A stretch of DNA of 64,000 nucleotides from contig JBGTLA010000049.1 of assembly GCA_041744375.1 (NCBI GenBank), positions 1 through 64,000 of the forward strand, read 5' to 3'. Below the pieces are notes generated by a model. It was not told the DNA's origin. It saw only the letters and a program-made list of their open reading frames with translations, and did no database searches. Below are positions 42,621 through 51,071 of the stretch, piece after piece. Position 1 is the first letter of the stretch; the number at the start of each line of letters is the position of its first letter. This stretch comes from JBGTLA01 sp041744375 (GTDB taxonomy: Bacteria > Actinomycetota > Acidimicrobiia > Spongiisociales > ZC4RG35). Made by a program: the position numbers and the translations under genes.

Positions 42621-42725
42621 CTAGGACAGTGTTGAGAATCCGTTCGAGCCATCGACGCCAGTCCTCCTCACAGGGGACTTTGCCCAGCTGTAGGTTGGGC
42701 TCCCACTGTTGTTCAACACCGTCCT
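42621..42725 (-). repeat. ~105-bp palindromic dispersed repeat, copy B
   Basis: Read on the minus strand it begins AGGACGGTGTTGAACAACA and ends CTCAACACTGTCCTAG. It shares TGAGGAGGACTGGCGTCGA and GGCTCGAACG with copy A1, making these two the closest pair. Its right end lies 10 bp before the DUF3151 ATG. Confidence 0.8.
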
Positions 42726-42750
42726 TGGAGCCCACGACCACGCCCCGAGA

Positions 42751-43377
42751 TCAGGCTACGGTTACCCTCTCCTCGGCCGTCCGATCCCACGGCACCCCCA
42801 ACTTGGGGAGGAGCCAGCGGTCGAGTCCGATCCAGCCGGCGTTGCGCCAGGCGAGGACCAACAAGATGGCGACCAAGACCATGCCGGGGTTGACGCCGGC
42901 CGTACCTGCGAACATGAAATTGAAGTTGAGCACGGCTCCCAGGAAGGCGGCGATGCCGGTGAACATTCCCAGGATCAAGAGGATGCCGATTACGACCTCG
43001 CCGATCGCCACCAGGGGCCCGAAGAAAGTGTGGCCGGTGTCGCGCATGAACTCGAGGAAGTTGACGTACCAGCCGAACCCGACCGAGGGATGTGGCCCGG
43101 ACGCTCCCTCTATGGCCCGCGCTGAGTAGCCGGCCACAGCATCGCCGACACCGGCGTCGGCGCAAGCCCGAACCCAGCCGCAGTTGCGGTCCCCTGTGAT
43201 CGACAACGGGTCAGTGCCGAAGAAGTCGATGTTGCCGCCGAACACCTTCCCCCAACCAGACTGGAGCCACTCCCAGCCCAGCCACACTCTCGCCACCAGC
43301 CACAGCCACGCCGTGGTTGTCGACGCGAACAGCCAGCGTGAGACTCGGGGCTCTTCGATCTCGATGTACTTGGCCAT
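42751..43377 (-). CDS. DoxX-like quinone-linked membrane protein
   Basis: A 208-residue DoxX-family membrane protein with four core helices (residues about 25-45, 105-165, 170-185). Typical are ARVWLGWEWLQSGWGKVFGG, FGPLVAIGEVVIGILLILGMFTGIAAFLGAVLNFNFMFAG and GMVLVAILLVLAWRNAGWIGLDRW. An insert with the region around CGWVRACADAG is exposed. It resembles the large subunit of thiosulfate:quinone oxidoreductase, but function is unproven. ATG 43377 has GAGGAGGA upstream. Confidence 0.83.
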   Translation of the reverse strand: MAKYIEIEEPRVSRWLFASTTTAWLWLVARVWLGWEWLQSGWGKVFGGNIDFFGTDPLSITGDRNCGWVRACADAGVGDAVAGYSARAIEGASGPHPSVGFGWYVNFLEFMRDTGHTFFGPLVAIGEVVIGILLILGMFTGIAAFLGAVLNFNFMFAGTAGVNPGMVLVAILLVLAWRNAGWIGLDRWLLPKLGVPWDRTAEERVTVA

Positions 43378-43470
43378 GCGTTCCTCCTCGCTACATGTCT
43401 CCACCGACCCTACGGGAACGGTCGATCGCCCGCTTAGGAGAAACAGCCCAATATCTTGTGACCTTTGGCC

Positions 43471-43833
43471 TCAATGCAAGCGGAGGCCATCGCGGATTTC
43501 ACGCAACAGCAGGACCTCCTCCGAAGGACCTTCCGGCTCGTCCTCGGGGGGCGGGGATCGGTGGTTGTACGCCTTGATCACCAAGAACAGCACGAGTGCC
43601 ACCACGACGAAGTTGATGAGGGCACCGATGAAGGCCCCTACCGAGCCATTCTCGGCGAAGGTCCCCAAGGCGTCGAGGCGGTCGAGCCCGGGGAGCACCA
43701 GGGTGATGAGCGGGTTGATGATCCGCTCGGTGAGCACTCCAATCACGGAAGCGAAGGTGACCCCCATCACGAAGGCCACAGCCAGCTCGACGATGTTTCC
43801 CTTGTTGATGAACTCGCGAAACTCGTCGATCAT
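43471..43833 (-). CDS. mscL: Large-conductance mechanosensitive channel
   Basis: A 120-residue MscL. MIDEFREFINKGNIVELAVAFVMGVTFASVI forms the N-terminal helix and first transmembrane helix; the second is FIGALINFVVVALVLFLVIKAYN. It releases solutes on hypo-osmotic shock. ATG 43833 has AAGGAG 6 nt upstream; the ATG at 43875 is not conserved. Function fits with the betaine-uptake genes elsewhere in the window. Confidence 0.93.
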   Translation of the reverse strand: MIDEFREFINKGNIVELAVAFVMGVTFASVIGVLTERIINPLITLVLPGLDRLDALGTFAENGSVGAFIGALINFVVVALVLFLVIKAYNHRSPPPEDEPEGPSEEVLLLREIRDGLRLH

Positions 43834-43874
43834 GACGACTCCTTGCGGTCGATGACTTCGGTGCGAGGGTACCA

Positions 43875-44285
43875 ATGCTGCTCGTTCGCTATCGTCCGAT
43901 CATGGATTTCGATCGTCCTGTGTTGCGGTCGGTTGACGTCGACCTCGGAGAGCTGGCCACGGTGTCGGTGATCCTCGAGGCCGAGGGCGTCGAACATCTG
44001 GGCCAGGCCGAGGGTTCGGTCGACCCTTCGGCCCGAGCCCGAGTGGTGGGGGAAGCCACCTTGCGCGCCCTGGAGTCGATTACCGGACCTTCTGTCCGCT
44101 TTGATCTGATAGCCGTGGGCACGTCGTCGATGGACGGTGTCACCATCGCCCTCGCTCAGGTGCGAGAGCCTTCTCGGGCGGACGTCTACGTCGGTTCGGC
44201 TCTCATTCGCCAGGGCGACACGGTGCTGGCCACCGCCCGGGCGGTACTCGACGCCCTCAACCGGAGATTGTCTCTCATCCACTGA
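43875..44285 (+). CDS. Conserved protein of unknown function
   Basis: A 136-residue soluble protein, perhaps a small alpha/beta domain: DLGELATVSVILEAEGVEHLGQAEG, VRFDLIAVGTSSMDGVTIALAQV and YVGSALIRQGDTVLATARAVLDALNRRL. The repeated GV/G-S pattern hints at an ACT- or LeuA-regulatory-like fold, but I cannot assign one. ATG 43875 has GAGGG upstream; ATG 43902 is an alternative. It is divergent from mscL and precedes clpB by 68 bp. Confidence 0.7.
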   Translation: MLLVRYRPIMDFDRPVLRSVDVDLGELATVSVILEAEGVEHLGQAEGSVDPSARARVVGEATLRALESITGPSVRFDLIAVGTSSMDGVTIALAQVREPSRADVYVGSALIRQGDTVLATARAVLDALNRRLSLIH

Positions 44286-44313
44286 CTTGTGGAATACTCT
44301 CGTCATCAATGAA

Positions 44314-44334
44314 CTTGATATAGAAACACTCATA
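44314..44334 (+). promoter_or_regulatory. Degenerate HAIR-like site before clpB
   Basis: CTTGATA-N7-ACTCATA has the spacing of the HspR-binding HAIR element (CTTGAGT-N7-ACTCAAG) and matches five of seven bases in each arm. It lies about 20 bp before the clpB ATG. Confidence 0.35.
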
Positions 44335-44353
44335 TTTTCTGACGAGGAGTTGA

Positions 44354-46927
44354 ATGGCCATGAACCCGGAAAAGCTCACCGCCAAGAGTCAGCAGGCTCT
44401 GTTGGAGGCTCGTGACGCCGCCGTGGCACATGATCACGCCGGGATCGGCTCGGTTCATCTGGCCTTGGCCTTGCTCGGGCAAACCGACGGCCTCGTCTAC
44501 CCCCTCCTCCAGAAGGTGGGTGCCGCCCCCGTCGATTTGCGGCGAGCTCTCGAGGAGGTGGCCGACCGCATCCCCAAGGTGTATGGGGGATCGCAGCCCG
44601 AGATGACGCCCGAGTTGTCCCAGGTTCTCGCCGCGGCCGATCGCTTCCGCACCGAGATGCGAGATGACTACTTGTCTGTGGAGCATCTGATCTTGTCCCT
44701 GGCCGAGGCGAAAGGTCCGGTGGGAGACGCCTTCCGCGCCCAGGGCATGACGGCGGACGCCATACGGGCCGCCCTGGTCGAGGTGAGGGGCAGTCAGCGT
44801 GTCACCTCGGCCGACCCGGAGTCGACCTTCAACGCCCTCGACCAATATGGCCGCGACCTCACCGAGCAGGCTCGTAAAGGCAAGCTCGACCCTGTCATCG
44901 GGCGCGATGACGAGATCCGTCGGGTCATACAGGTGCTGTCACGGCGGACCAAGAACAACCCCGTCCTCATCGGCGAGCCGGGAGTGGGTAAGACGGCCAT
45001 CGTCGAAGGCCTGGCCGGGCGTATCGCCGACGGTGATGTGCCCGAAGGACTGAAGACGAAGCGTATCGTGGCCCTCGACCTGGGAGCCTTGGTGGCCGGG
45101 GCCAAATACCGGGGGGAGTTCGAAGAGCGCCTCAAAGCGGTTCTCGACGAGATCAAGTCCTCTGATGGTGAAGTGATCACCTTCATCGACGAAATGCACA
45201 CCCTGGTCGGGGCCGGGGCGGCGGAGGGGTCGATGGATGCCTCCAACATGCTCAAGCCGATGCTCGCTCGCGGCGAGCTGCGCATGATCGGCGCCACCAC
45301 CCTCGACGAGTACCGCAAGTACGTCGAGAAGGATGCCGCCCTGGAACGCCGCTTCCAGCCGGTCATGGTCGAGCCACCGTCGACCGAGGACACCATCGGA
45401 ATCCTGCGGGGCCTCAAGGAGCGTTACGAGGTGCATCACGGCGTTCGCATCACGGATGCTGCCTTGGTGGCGGCGGCAGTGTTGTCCGACCGCTACATCA
45501 CCGCCCGGTTCCTGCCGGACAAGGCCATCGATCTGATTGACGAGGCAGCGTCACGTCTGCGCATCGAGATCGACTCCATGCCCGAGGAGATCGACGAGCT
45601 CACCCGGCGACGCATCCAGCTGGAGATCGAACGCGAAGCCCTGCGCAAGGAGTCCGACGACCGTTCCAAGGAGCGGCTTGCCGATCTGGAACGGGAACTG
45701 GCCGATATCTCCGAGGAGATCGACGCCCTCACTGCCCGGTGGGATCGAGAGAAAGAAGCCATCGCTGCGATTCGAGAGGCCAAACAACAGATCGAGGACA
45801 CCAAGGCGCAGGCTGAGCGGGCCGAACGCGCCGGCGACCTCCAGCAGGCCGCCGAGTTGCGCTACGGCCGTCTCCGTGAGCTGGAGGGCGAGCTTTCCCG
45901 GCGCCAGGATCAGCTGGACGAGCTCCACAGTGAAGGTCGGATGCTCTCGGAGGAGGTCACAGACCAAGACGTTGCCGAGGTCGTGTCACGGTGGACCGGG
46001 ATACCTGTCACCAAGCTGATGCAGGGCGAAATGGAAAAGCTCGTCCACCTAGAAGAGCATCTGCATCGGCGGGTCATCGGCCAGCATCAGGCGGTGGAGG
46101 CCGTGGCGAACGCAGTCCGGCGCAACCGGGCTGGTTTGGCCGATCCCCACCGGCCCATCGGCTCCTTCCTCTTCTTGGGACCGACGGGCGTCGGGAAGAC
46201 CGAGTTGGCGCGGACGCTGGCGGAGTTCTTGTTCGACGATCAACGGGCCATGGTCCGCATCGACATGTCGGAGTATCAGGAACGACATTCCGTAAGCCGC
46301 CTCATAGGGGCCCCTCCCGGTTATGTCGGTTACGACGAAGGTGGACAGCTCACCGAAGCGGTGCGACGTCGCCCCTACTCTGTCGTGCTGTTGGACGAGG
46401 TGGAGAAGGCCCACTCCGATGTCTTCAACACCCTCCTCCAACTACTCGACGATGGGCGCCTGACCGACGGTCAGGGCCGCACGGTCGATTTCACCAACGC
46501 CGTCTTGATCATGACATCGAACCTGGGCAGCGAGCACATCCAGCCCGACCTGCCCGACGAAGTGATTACCACCCGGGTGATGGAGGCCGTGCGCGGGCAC
46601 TTCCGACCCGAGTTCTTGAACCGCATCGACGATGTGGTCGTCTTCCACCGTCTCAGTCGCGAGGATCTGCGCGTCATCGTCGACCTGCAACTGGTCGAAC
46701 TGCGCAAGAGGCTCGGCGACCGTCGTATCACCCTGGAGGTGTCCGAGGCTGCCGCCGACCTCTTGGCCGAGCTGGGATTTGATCCCGTGTACGGCGCTCG
46801 CCCTCTCAAGCGCGTCATCCAAAAGCAGGTGGCCGACCCCCTGGCCATAGCCATTCTCGAAGGCCGCCACGACGACGGCTCCACCGTCACCGTCGACGCC
46901 AAGAACTCCGAACTGGTCCTCACCTGA
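44354..46927 (+). CDS. clpB: Disaggregase chaperone ClpB
   Basis: An 857-residue AAA+ disaggregase. The N domain (residues 1-150) has LTAKSQQALLEARDAA. NBD1 has Walker A GEPGVGKT and Walker B ITFIDEM; the coiled-coil M domain spans about 400-525 (EIDELTRRRIQLEIEREAL); NBD2 has GPTGVGKTELART and VVLLDEVEKAH, with a C-terminal KRVIQKQVADPLA region. It rescues aggregated proteins with DnaK. ATG 44354 has GAGGAG upstream. A HAIR-like site suggests HspR control. Confidence 0.96.
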   Translation: MAMNPEKLTAKSQQALLEARDAAVAHDHAGIGSVHLALALLGQTDGLVYPLLQKVGAAPVDLRRALEEVADRIPKVYGGSQPEMTPELSQVLAAADRFRTEMRDDYLSVEHLILSLAEAKGPVGDAFRAQGMTADAIRAALVEVRGSQRVTSADPESTFNALDQYGRDLTEQARKGKLDPVIGRDDEIRRVIQVLSRRTKNNPVLIGEPGVGKTAIVEGLAGRIADGDVPEGLKTKRIVALDLGALVAGAKYRGEFEERLKAVLDEIKSSDGEVITFIDEMHTLVGAGAAEGSMDASNMLKPMLARGELRMIGATTLDEYRKYVEKDAALERRFQPVMVEPPSTEDTIGILRGLKERYEVHHGVRITDAALVAAAVLSDRYITARFLPDKAIDLIDEAASRLRIEIDSMPEEIDELTRRRIQLEIEREALRKESDDRSKERLADLERELADISEEIDALTARWDREKEAIAAIREAKQQIEDTKAQAERAERAGDLQQAAELRYGRLRELEGELSRRQDQLDELHSEGRMLSEEVTDQDVAEVVSRWTGIPVTKLMQGEMEKLVHLEEHLHRRVIGQHQAVEAVANAVRRNRAGLADPHRPIGSFLFLGPTGVGKTELARTLAEFLFDDQRAMVRIDMSEYQERHSVSRLIGAPPGYVGYDEGGQLTEAVRRRPYSVVLLDEVEKAHSDVFNTLLQLLDDGRLTDGQGRTVDFTNAVLIMTSNLGSEHIQPDLPDEVITTRVMEAVRGHFRPEFLNRIDDVVVFHRLSREDLRVIVDLQLVELRKRLGDRRITLEVSEAAADLLAELGFDPVYGARPLKRVIQKQVADPLAIAILEGRHDDGSTVTVDAKNSELVLT

Positions 46928-46932
46928 GTGGT

Positions 46933-46981
46933 TTCTTATGACCAAGGCGGGGCGGAATCCGCCCCGCCTTGGTCATAAGAA
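46933..46981. terminator. Perfect 49-bp palindromic terminator between clpB and the CREST-like gene
   Basis: TTCTTATGACCAAGGCGGGG... at 46933-46956 and its exact complement at 46958-46981 form a 24-bp stem around one base. It begins 5 bp after the clpB stop, and the stop codon TAA of the leftward gene falls inside the arm at 46936-46938. The same left arm recurs after ppk at 19875. Confidence 0.9.
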
Positions 46982-47562
46982 CGCGGGTCGGCCGTGGCCC
47001 AGAGCACCACGGCGCCAGCGGAGGCCAGGTGCCAGAAGCCGTGGCCTTGGAGGAGGGTGTCGGGGTCGCACCAGGGCCCGCCAGTGGCCGACAGGCGTCC
47101 CACCACCGCGCCGAGGGCGAGCAGCCCTACCGCCAGCCATACTCGTCGAGACCGGGAGCGCCACAGGATGGCGAAGATGGCATAACCGGCGGCCAGGGCC
47201 CCGAGCGGGTCGGCCGCCCCGGGAGCCGCGGCGATGACGATGGCCAGCACCACCAGGGCGGGCCATCCGGCGGGACGTTCGAATTGGGTGCCCGAAAGTC
47301 CAGCCACCAGCAGTAGCCACACCAGGCTCACGTCGTGGGCCCAGTCGCCCCACGGTGGCATGGGCCCATGGAACACGAAGGACCCGAACCCGGTGGCGAG
47401 CAAAGCTGCCGCTACCCACCCCCGGTCAGTCCGCCAGGCCACCACCAGGCCTGCCACCACGAAAGCGAGTGTGGTGACGGTGTTGACGGGTTGGCCCCAG
47501 AACGAATCGAGGACTCGTTCACAATCGGCGATGGCGCCGGTCATGACCATGACCGTAGGCAC
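46936..47562 (-). CDS. CREST-superfamily (alkaline ceramidase-like) membrane protein
   Basis: A 208-residue polytopic protein with about seven helices. Metal-site pattern: Ser and His in GFGSFVFHGPMP, Asp in GDWAHDVSLVW, and two His in QGHGFWHLASAG. These match the CREST hydrolase fold (ceramidase, PAQR receptors). It probably cleaves or senses a membrane lipid amide; unproven. The last residues (DQGGADSAPPWS) and the stop are encoded by the palindromic terminator. Starts at 47562, 47550 or 47544 are all possible. Confidence 0.72.
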   Translation of the reverse strand: MPTVMVMTGAIADCERVLDSFWGQPVNTVTTLAFVVAGLVVAWRTDRGWVAAALLATGFGSFVFHGPMPPWGDWAHDVSLVWLLLVAGLSGTQFERPAGWPALVVLAIVIAAAPGAADPLGALAAGYAIFAILWRSRSRRVWLAVGLLALGAVVGRLSATGGPWCDPDTLLQGHGFWHLASAGAVVLWATADPRSYDQGGADSAPPWS

Positions 47563-47597
47563 CGCGGCGAGAAAAGGGCCGCAGTAGTGTCCATTCG

Positions 47598-48644
47598 ATG
47601 GACAGGGACAAGGTGTGGGCTTTCCTCGAACGGTTCACCGGGTTCGCCTCCGGTTTCACGACAATTGGCCTGTTGGCCGTCGCCGACCGGACTGGGCTCC
47701 TGGCGGTGATGGCGGACGGCACAGCCATGACTGCCGACGAAGGGGCGGAGCGGGCCGGGGTGGACCAACGGTACGCAGCTGAGGTCATGTCGGGTCTGGC
47801 GGCAGCAGAGATCCTCGATTATGACCCGGGCTCGGGTACGTTTCGGCTGCCCCCCGAGCACGCCGCCGTCATCGCCGACGACGACAGTCCTTACTCGATG
47901 GGGGGCTGGCTCGACATGCTCCCGGCCCTGACGGAACGACTTCCCGAGCTGACCTCTGTTGCTCGAACGGGCGAAGGCGTCCCGGCATGGGCCTACGATG
48001 AGCGGGTGGTGGCTGGGGTCGATCGGGCCAACAGTCCCGGCCTCCGCATCCTGCTCACCCGTCGCTGGCTCCCGACGATGCCCGACGTCGTGGAGCGGTT
48101 GGTGCAGGGTGGGCGCGTGGCCGACATCGGATGCGGGTCGGGTACTGCTGCCGTGGCCATGGCTGCTGCGTTTCCCGCCACCGAGGTTGTGGGCATCGAT
48201 ATCGACGAGCGGGCGATCGATCGCGCCAACTCCCGATCCGAGGACTTCTCCAATGTCACCTTCGTGGTCGGCGACGCCGCCGATCTCGGTACCGATGTCC
48301 CCTTCGATCTGGTCACGGCCTTCGATGTCGTCCACGACCTCCCACGGCCGCTCGAGACACTGCGGGCGGTTCGAGATTCGCTCCAACCAGGAGGGGTCCT
48401 CTTGATGATGGAGCCGAGTGTCGCCGACGATCTCGAGGAGAACATCAACCCACGCGCTGCACTCCTGTACGGGGTCAGTGCCATGTTTTGCATGACCCAG
48501 TCTTTGGCCGAGGGGGGCGACGGTCTCGGAGCGGCGTGGGGGCCGGGCGGGGCAAGGCAGCTCTGCCAGGAGGCCGGCTTCGGTTCCTTCCAGCGTCTCC
48601 CGATCGACAACCCGTTCAGCGCCTTCTATCGAGTGGAGGCCTGA
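47598..48644 (+). CDS. SAM-dependent methyltransferase with N-terminal winged helix
   Basis: A 348-residue protein. Residues 1-90 form a helical/winged-helix dimerisation region (MTADEGAERAGVDQRYAAEVMSGL). From about 170 a class I methyltransferase fold carries the SAM loop VADIGCGSGTAAVAMAAAFP, motif II GIDIDERAI and FDLVTAFDVVHDLPRP. The arrangement resembles small-molecule O-/C-methyltransferases, but the substrate is not recognised. It is divergent from the CREST-like gene. Confidence 0.82.
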   Translation: MDRDKVWAFLERFTGFASGFTTIGLLAVADRTGLLAVMADGTAMTADEGAERAGVDQRYAAEVMSGLAAAEILDYDPGSGTFRLPPEHAAVIADDDSPYSMGGWLDMLPALTERLPELTSVARTGEGVPAWAYDERVVAGVDRANSPGLRILLTRRWLPTMPDVVERLVQGGRVADIGCGSGTAAVAMAAAFPATEVVGIDIDERAIDRANSRSEDFSNVTFVVGDAADLGTDVPFDLVTAFDVVHDLPRPLETLRAVRDSLQPGGVLLMMEPSVADDLEENINPRAALLYGVSAMFCMTQSLAEGGDGLGAAWGPGGARQLCQEAGFGSFQRLPIDNPFSAFYRVEA

Positions 48645-48696
48645 ACTCGAGTCAGCCTTGGCGTTGGGCCCTTTTCGGCTCTTGTTCATGAGTGAA

Positions 48697-48714
48697 GATG
48701 AGAATCCTCTCATC
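48697..48714 (+). promoter_or_regulatory. Inverted repeat GATGAGA-ATCC-TCTCATC before the APH-like gene
   Basis: Perfect 7-bp arms around 4 bp. Two further TCTCAT units spaced about 11 bp follow (48708 and 48719), a spacing used by OmpR-type regulators. It lies 44 bp before the chosen start of the APH-fold gene. Confidence 0.35.
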
Positions 48715-48757
48715 GTTTTCTCATGCCTGGCTCACCGGGCGGCTAGAGGATGTGTCC

Positions 48758-49996
48758 ATGTCGTCGGTTCACCCGCGCACCGCCGCGATCACAGATCCAG
48801 ACCTGCCGGTCGTGGCGACCCTGCTCGGTGCCTCCCCTCCCATGGCCCTGCGAGCAGCGGTCGCCACGACCGGCGGAGACATCGTGTCGTCGCATCCCAC
48901 CCAGGTCACTTGGTGGCCCGGGTCCAGCATCACCGTTCGCTACCAGGTGCTGATCGAAGGTGGTGAACTCGACGGTGAGGGGGATTTCGTGGCAACGTCC
49001 GGCTCAATACCCTCGGGTGTTCTCGAGGTCGAGGCCGATGGGATGCGAGTCGGGGTGTGGCGCGTTCCTCACGATCCGGTCCTGCGGGGGATGCCTGCGG
49101 CTCTCGACCCCGGACGTGTCGGTGCCCTCCTCGATGGCCTGGGTGTGCCGGGAGGTCCGGTCAAGATCGCCCTGCGAGCATATAGACCGAAACGGCGAGC
49201 GGTAGTCGCCGTCGGTGGCCGGCGCCATGGCCTGTACCTCAAGCTGGTGCGGCGCAGCAAAGTAGAGAACCTCCACCGCCACCACACCTTTCTGTCCGAG
49301 GGCCTCCCTGTGCCGGCCAGCCTCGGCTTCTCCGATACGCTCGGGATCGTTGCTCTCCAGGCGATTTCGGGATCTACGCTGCGACGGGCACTCGACGATC
49401 CCGCCGCCACCCTGCCCTCACCGGAAGCGATCGCCGGGCTGATCACGGATCTCCCCGAGCCGGCCGGCCAACAGCAGGCACCATCGGCCATAGACCGTCT
49501 GCCCAGCGTTGCCCGACTCATCGGCGCCCTCGTTCCGGACCACGCTGAACGAGCCGAACGTCTCGTGGAGGCGATCGGGCCTGAAGACGTTCCAGCTCAC
49601 GTCCCGGTACACGGCGACTACTACGAGGCACAGGTGATGGTGCACAACGGCCAAGTCGTGGGCCTGCTCGATGTCGACACGTACGGGTGGGGTCGCCCCG
49701 CCGACGACCCCGCCACGATGCTCGGCCACCTGGATCTGTGGCGAACCCTATCGCGCCAGGGAGAGCGGGTAGGCAAGTACGCCGCGAGCCTCCTGAACCT
49801 ATGGGACAGCGTCTATGACCCTGTCGATCTTCGCCGTCGCGTAGCAGCCGTCCTCCTGACGATGGCGCCGGGTGCCTTCCGGGTTCAGACCGCCGACTGG
49901 CCCTCGGAGACCATTGCCCGTATCGACATGGCGGAACGGTGGATCGAGAGCGCTGACCGGGTACATAAGAGCGATCTCATTGCCTTCTCAGGCTGA
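48758..49996 (+). CDS. Aminoglycoside-phosphotransferase-fold (APH/ChoK-like) kinase
   Basis: A 412-residue protein with an N-terminal regulatory half (about residues 1-135) followed by the small lobe (GLYLKLVRRSKVENLHRHHTFLSEGLPVP) and the catalytic loop VPVHGDYYEAQVM, where the usual Asn four residues on is Gln. The metal-binding DVD lies in GLLDVDTYGWGRPADDPATML. Substrate could be a sugar, a choline-like compound or an antibiotic; no evidence decides. ATG 48758 has GAGG upstream; a GTG at 48692 would include the inverted repeat. Confidence 0.75.
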   Translation: MSSVHPRTAAITDPDLPVVATLLGASPPMALRAAVATTGGDIVSSHPTQVTWWPGSSITVRYQVLIEGGELDGEGDFVATSGSIPSGVLEVEADGMRVGVWRVPHDPVLRGMPAALDPGRVGALLDGLGVPGGPVKIALRAYRPKRRAVVAVGGRRHGLYLKLVRRSKVENLHRHHTFLSEGLPVPASLGFSDTLGIVALQAISGSTLRRALDDPAATLPSPEAIAGLITDLPEPAGQQQAPSAIDRLPSVARLIGALVPDHAERAERLVEAIGPEDVPAHVPVHGDYYEAQVMVHNGQVVGLLDVDTYGWGRPADDPATMLGHLDLWRTLSRQGERVGKYAASLLNLWDSVYDPVDLRRRVAAVLLTMAPGAFRVQTADWPSETIARIDMAERWIESADRVHKSDLIAFSG

Positions 49997-50050
49997 TCTC
50001 ACGGGCCCGTCGCATAGTCGCCTTTGTTCGATGCTTTGAAAGGAGCAGAA

Positions 50051-50515
50051 ATGCAGACCAGGAACCAGTGGAAACGACCGAAGGACTGGAAGGTCGTGTC
50101 GGCGGTTGCCGCCGCCTCAGCGCTCGGACTCAGCGGATTGGCGTTGGCCGGGCCAGGCGACAACCGCGATGATCCCAGCGCTATCGACCTACGGGAGCGC
50201 ACCCAGGTGACGGATGTGACCCAGGTGACAGTGGCCAGCACGGTGCCTTCCACCGTGGTCGACGCCCTGAGGAGGGTGGCGGACTCTGGCTTCAGCGCCT
50301 CACCCGACTCTCCGTTCGATTCCCCGTCGCTGGATTCGCCGTCGCCGGATTCGCCGTCGCTGGATTCGCCGTCGCCGGATTCGCCGTCGCCGGATTCGCC
50401 GTCGCCGGATTCGCCGTCGCCGGATTCGCCGTCGCCGGACTCGTGGTCGGCCGATTCGTCGATCGATTCATGGTCGGCGGACTCGTCCATGGACTCGGGC
50501 TCGGCCGACTCCTGA
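50051..50515 (+). CDS. Secreted Ser/Pro/Asp-repeat protein
   Basis: A 154-residue protein. Residues 12-32 are a membrane or signal segment (WKVVSAVAAASALGLSGLALA), then a short Thr/Val-rich spacer and a C-terminal low-complexity tail of about 65 residues made of SPSPD/SPSLD and later SWSADS units. The tail is highly acidic and likely extended and extracytoplasmic. AAGGAGCAG precedes the ATG at 50051. It is followed by a similar secreted protein, then a sensor kinase and response regulator. Function is unknown. Confidence 0.72.
   Translation: MQTRNQWKRPKDWKVVSAVAAASALGLSGLALAGPGDNRDDPSAIDLRERTQVTDVTQVTVASTVPSTVVDALRRVADSGFSASPDSPFDSPSLDSPSPDSPSLDSPSPDSPSPDSPSPDSPSPDSPSPDSWSADSSIDSWSADSSMDSGSADS
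50321..50440 (+). repeat. 15-bp tandem repeat encoding SPSPD units
   Basis: About eight copies of TCGCCGTCGCCGGAT, with CTG for CCG in two early units, lie inside the gene at 50051-50515. Near-identity of the copies implies recent slippage, so repeat number may vary between strains. Confidence 0.85.
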
Positions 50516-50521
50516 GTCATT

Positions 50522-50569
50522 CCCCTGGTGTCGTTGCTTTATTCGCACCGACTCGCCCGGCACCAGGGG
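50522..50569 (+). terminator. Hairpin after the Ser/Asp-repeat gene
   Basis: CCCCTGGTG (50522-50530) and CACCAGGGG (50561-50569) form a 9-bp stem with a 30-nt loop. It separates the repeat-protein gene from the second secreted protein, and may limit how much transcription reaches the kinase. Confidence 0.5.
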
Positions 50570-50609
50570 ACCCCTAACCTCATATGCACCCACCTAGGTC
50601 GAGATCATC

Positions 50610-51071
50610 ATGAAGGGCCTTCGCATCCTCGCCGGTATCGCAGCCGTGGCAGTCGTCACGGTCGGGGTGCTCAGTTTCGGCCAGGTCGAGGCGCCGGCTC
50701 TTCCTCCTCCTGTGACGCTCAGGGCGGGAACGTCCCCAACGACCCCGCATCTCAATGACCTCGTCATCGTTCCGCCTCCTGTCTACGACCCCCAGTCGTC
50801 GCTCCATCCGGGGAACGGATCGGTGCCACCGATCTCGGCTCAGTCGGCCGACTCGCCCGACGACGTGACCACTACGACGACCTTCCCCCCAGTCGGGGCC
50901 GACAGCGAATCTCTCGACAGTCCGGACGAAGACGGTCCGGACGAAGTCGCGCCCAGCGCGCCGCCGGCGGACGAGGTCGACGAAAGCGATCATTCACCCG
51001 ACAGCATCGAAGCAGCCGACAGCGTCGACTCGCCCGACGGTAGCGACTCGCTCGACAGCCCAGATGATTGA
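50610..51071 (+). CDS. Second secreted Asp/Ser-rich protein
   Basis: A 153-residue protein with a clear signal segment (residues 4-24, LRILAGIAAVAVVTVGVLSFG), a Pro/Val-rich middle and an acidic tail of SPDD, SLDSPDED and DSVDSPDG motifs. The tail resembles that of the gene before it, so the two are likely related by duplication or common function. Its stop overlaps the kinase ATG (ATGATTGA), so kinase translation is coupled to this secreted protein. Confidence 0.72.
   Translation: MKGLRILAGIAAVAVVTVGVLSFGQVEAPALPPPVTLRAGTSPTTPHLNDLVIVPPPVYDPQSSLHPGNGSVPPISAQSADSPDDVTTTTTFPPVGADSESLDSPDEDGPDEVAPSAPPADEVDESDHSPDSIEAADSVDSPDGSDSLDSPDD

Noticed and set aside
42611..42652. Longer start of the DUF3151 gene (MARTDSQHCPRVEP).
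   Set aside because: Those residues come from repeat copy B; the family starts at about 42610.
50321..50440. Tandem repeat considered as a CRISPR array.
   Set aside because: Units are 15 bp, have no spacers and encode SPSPD in frame within a gene.
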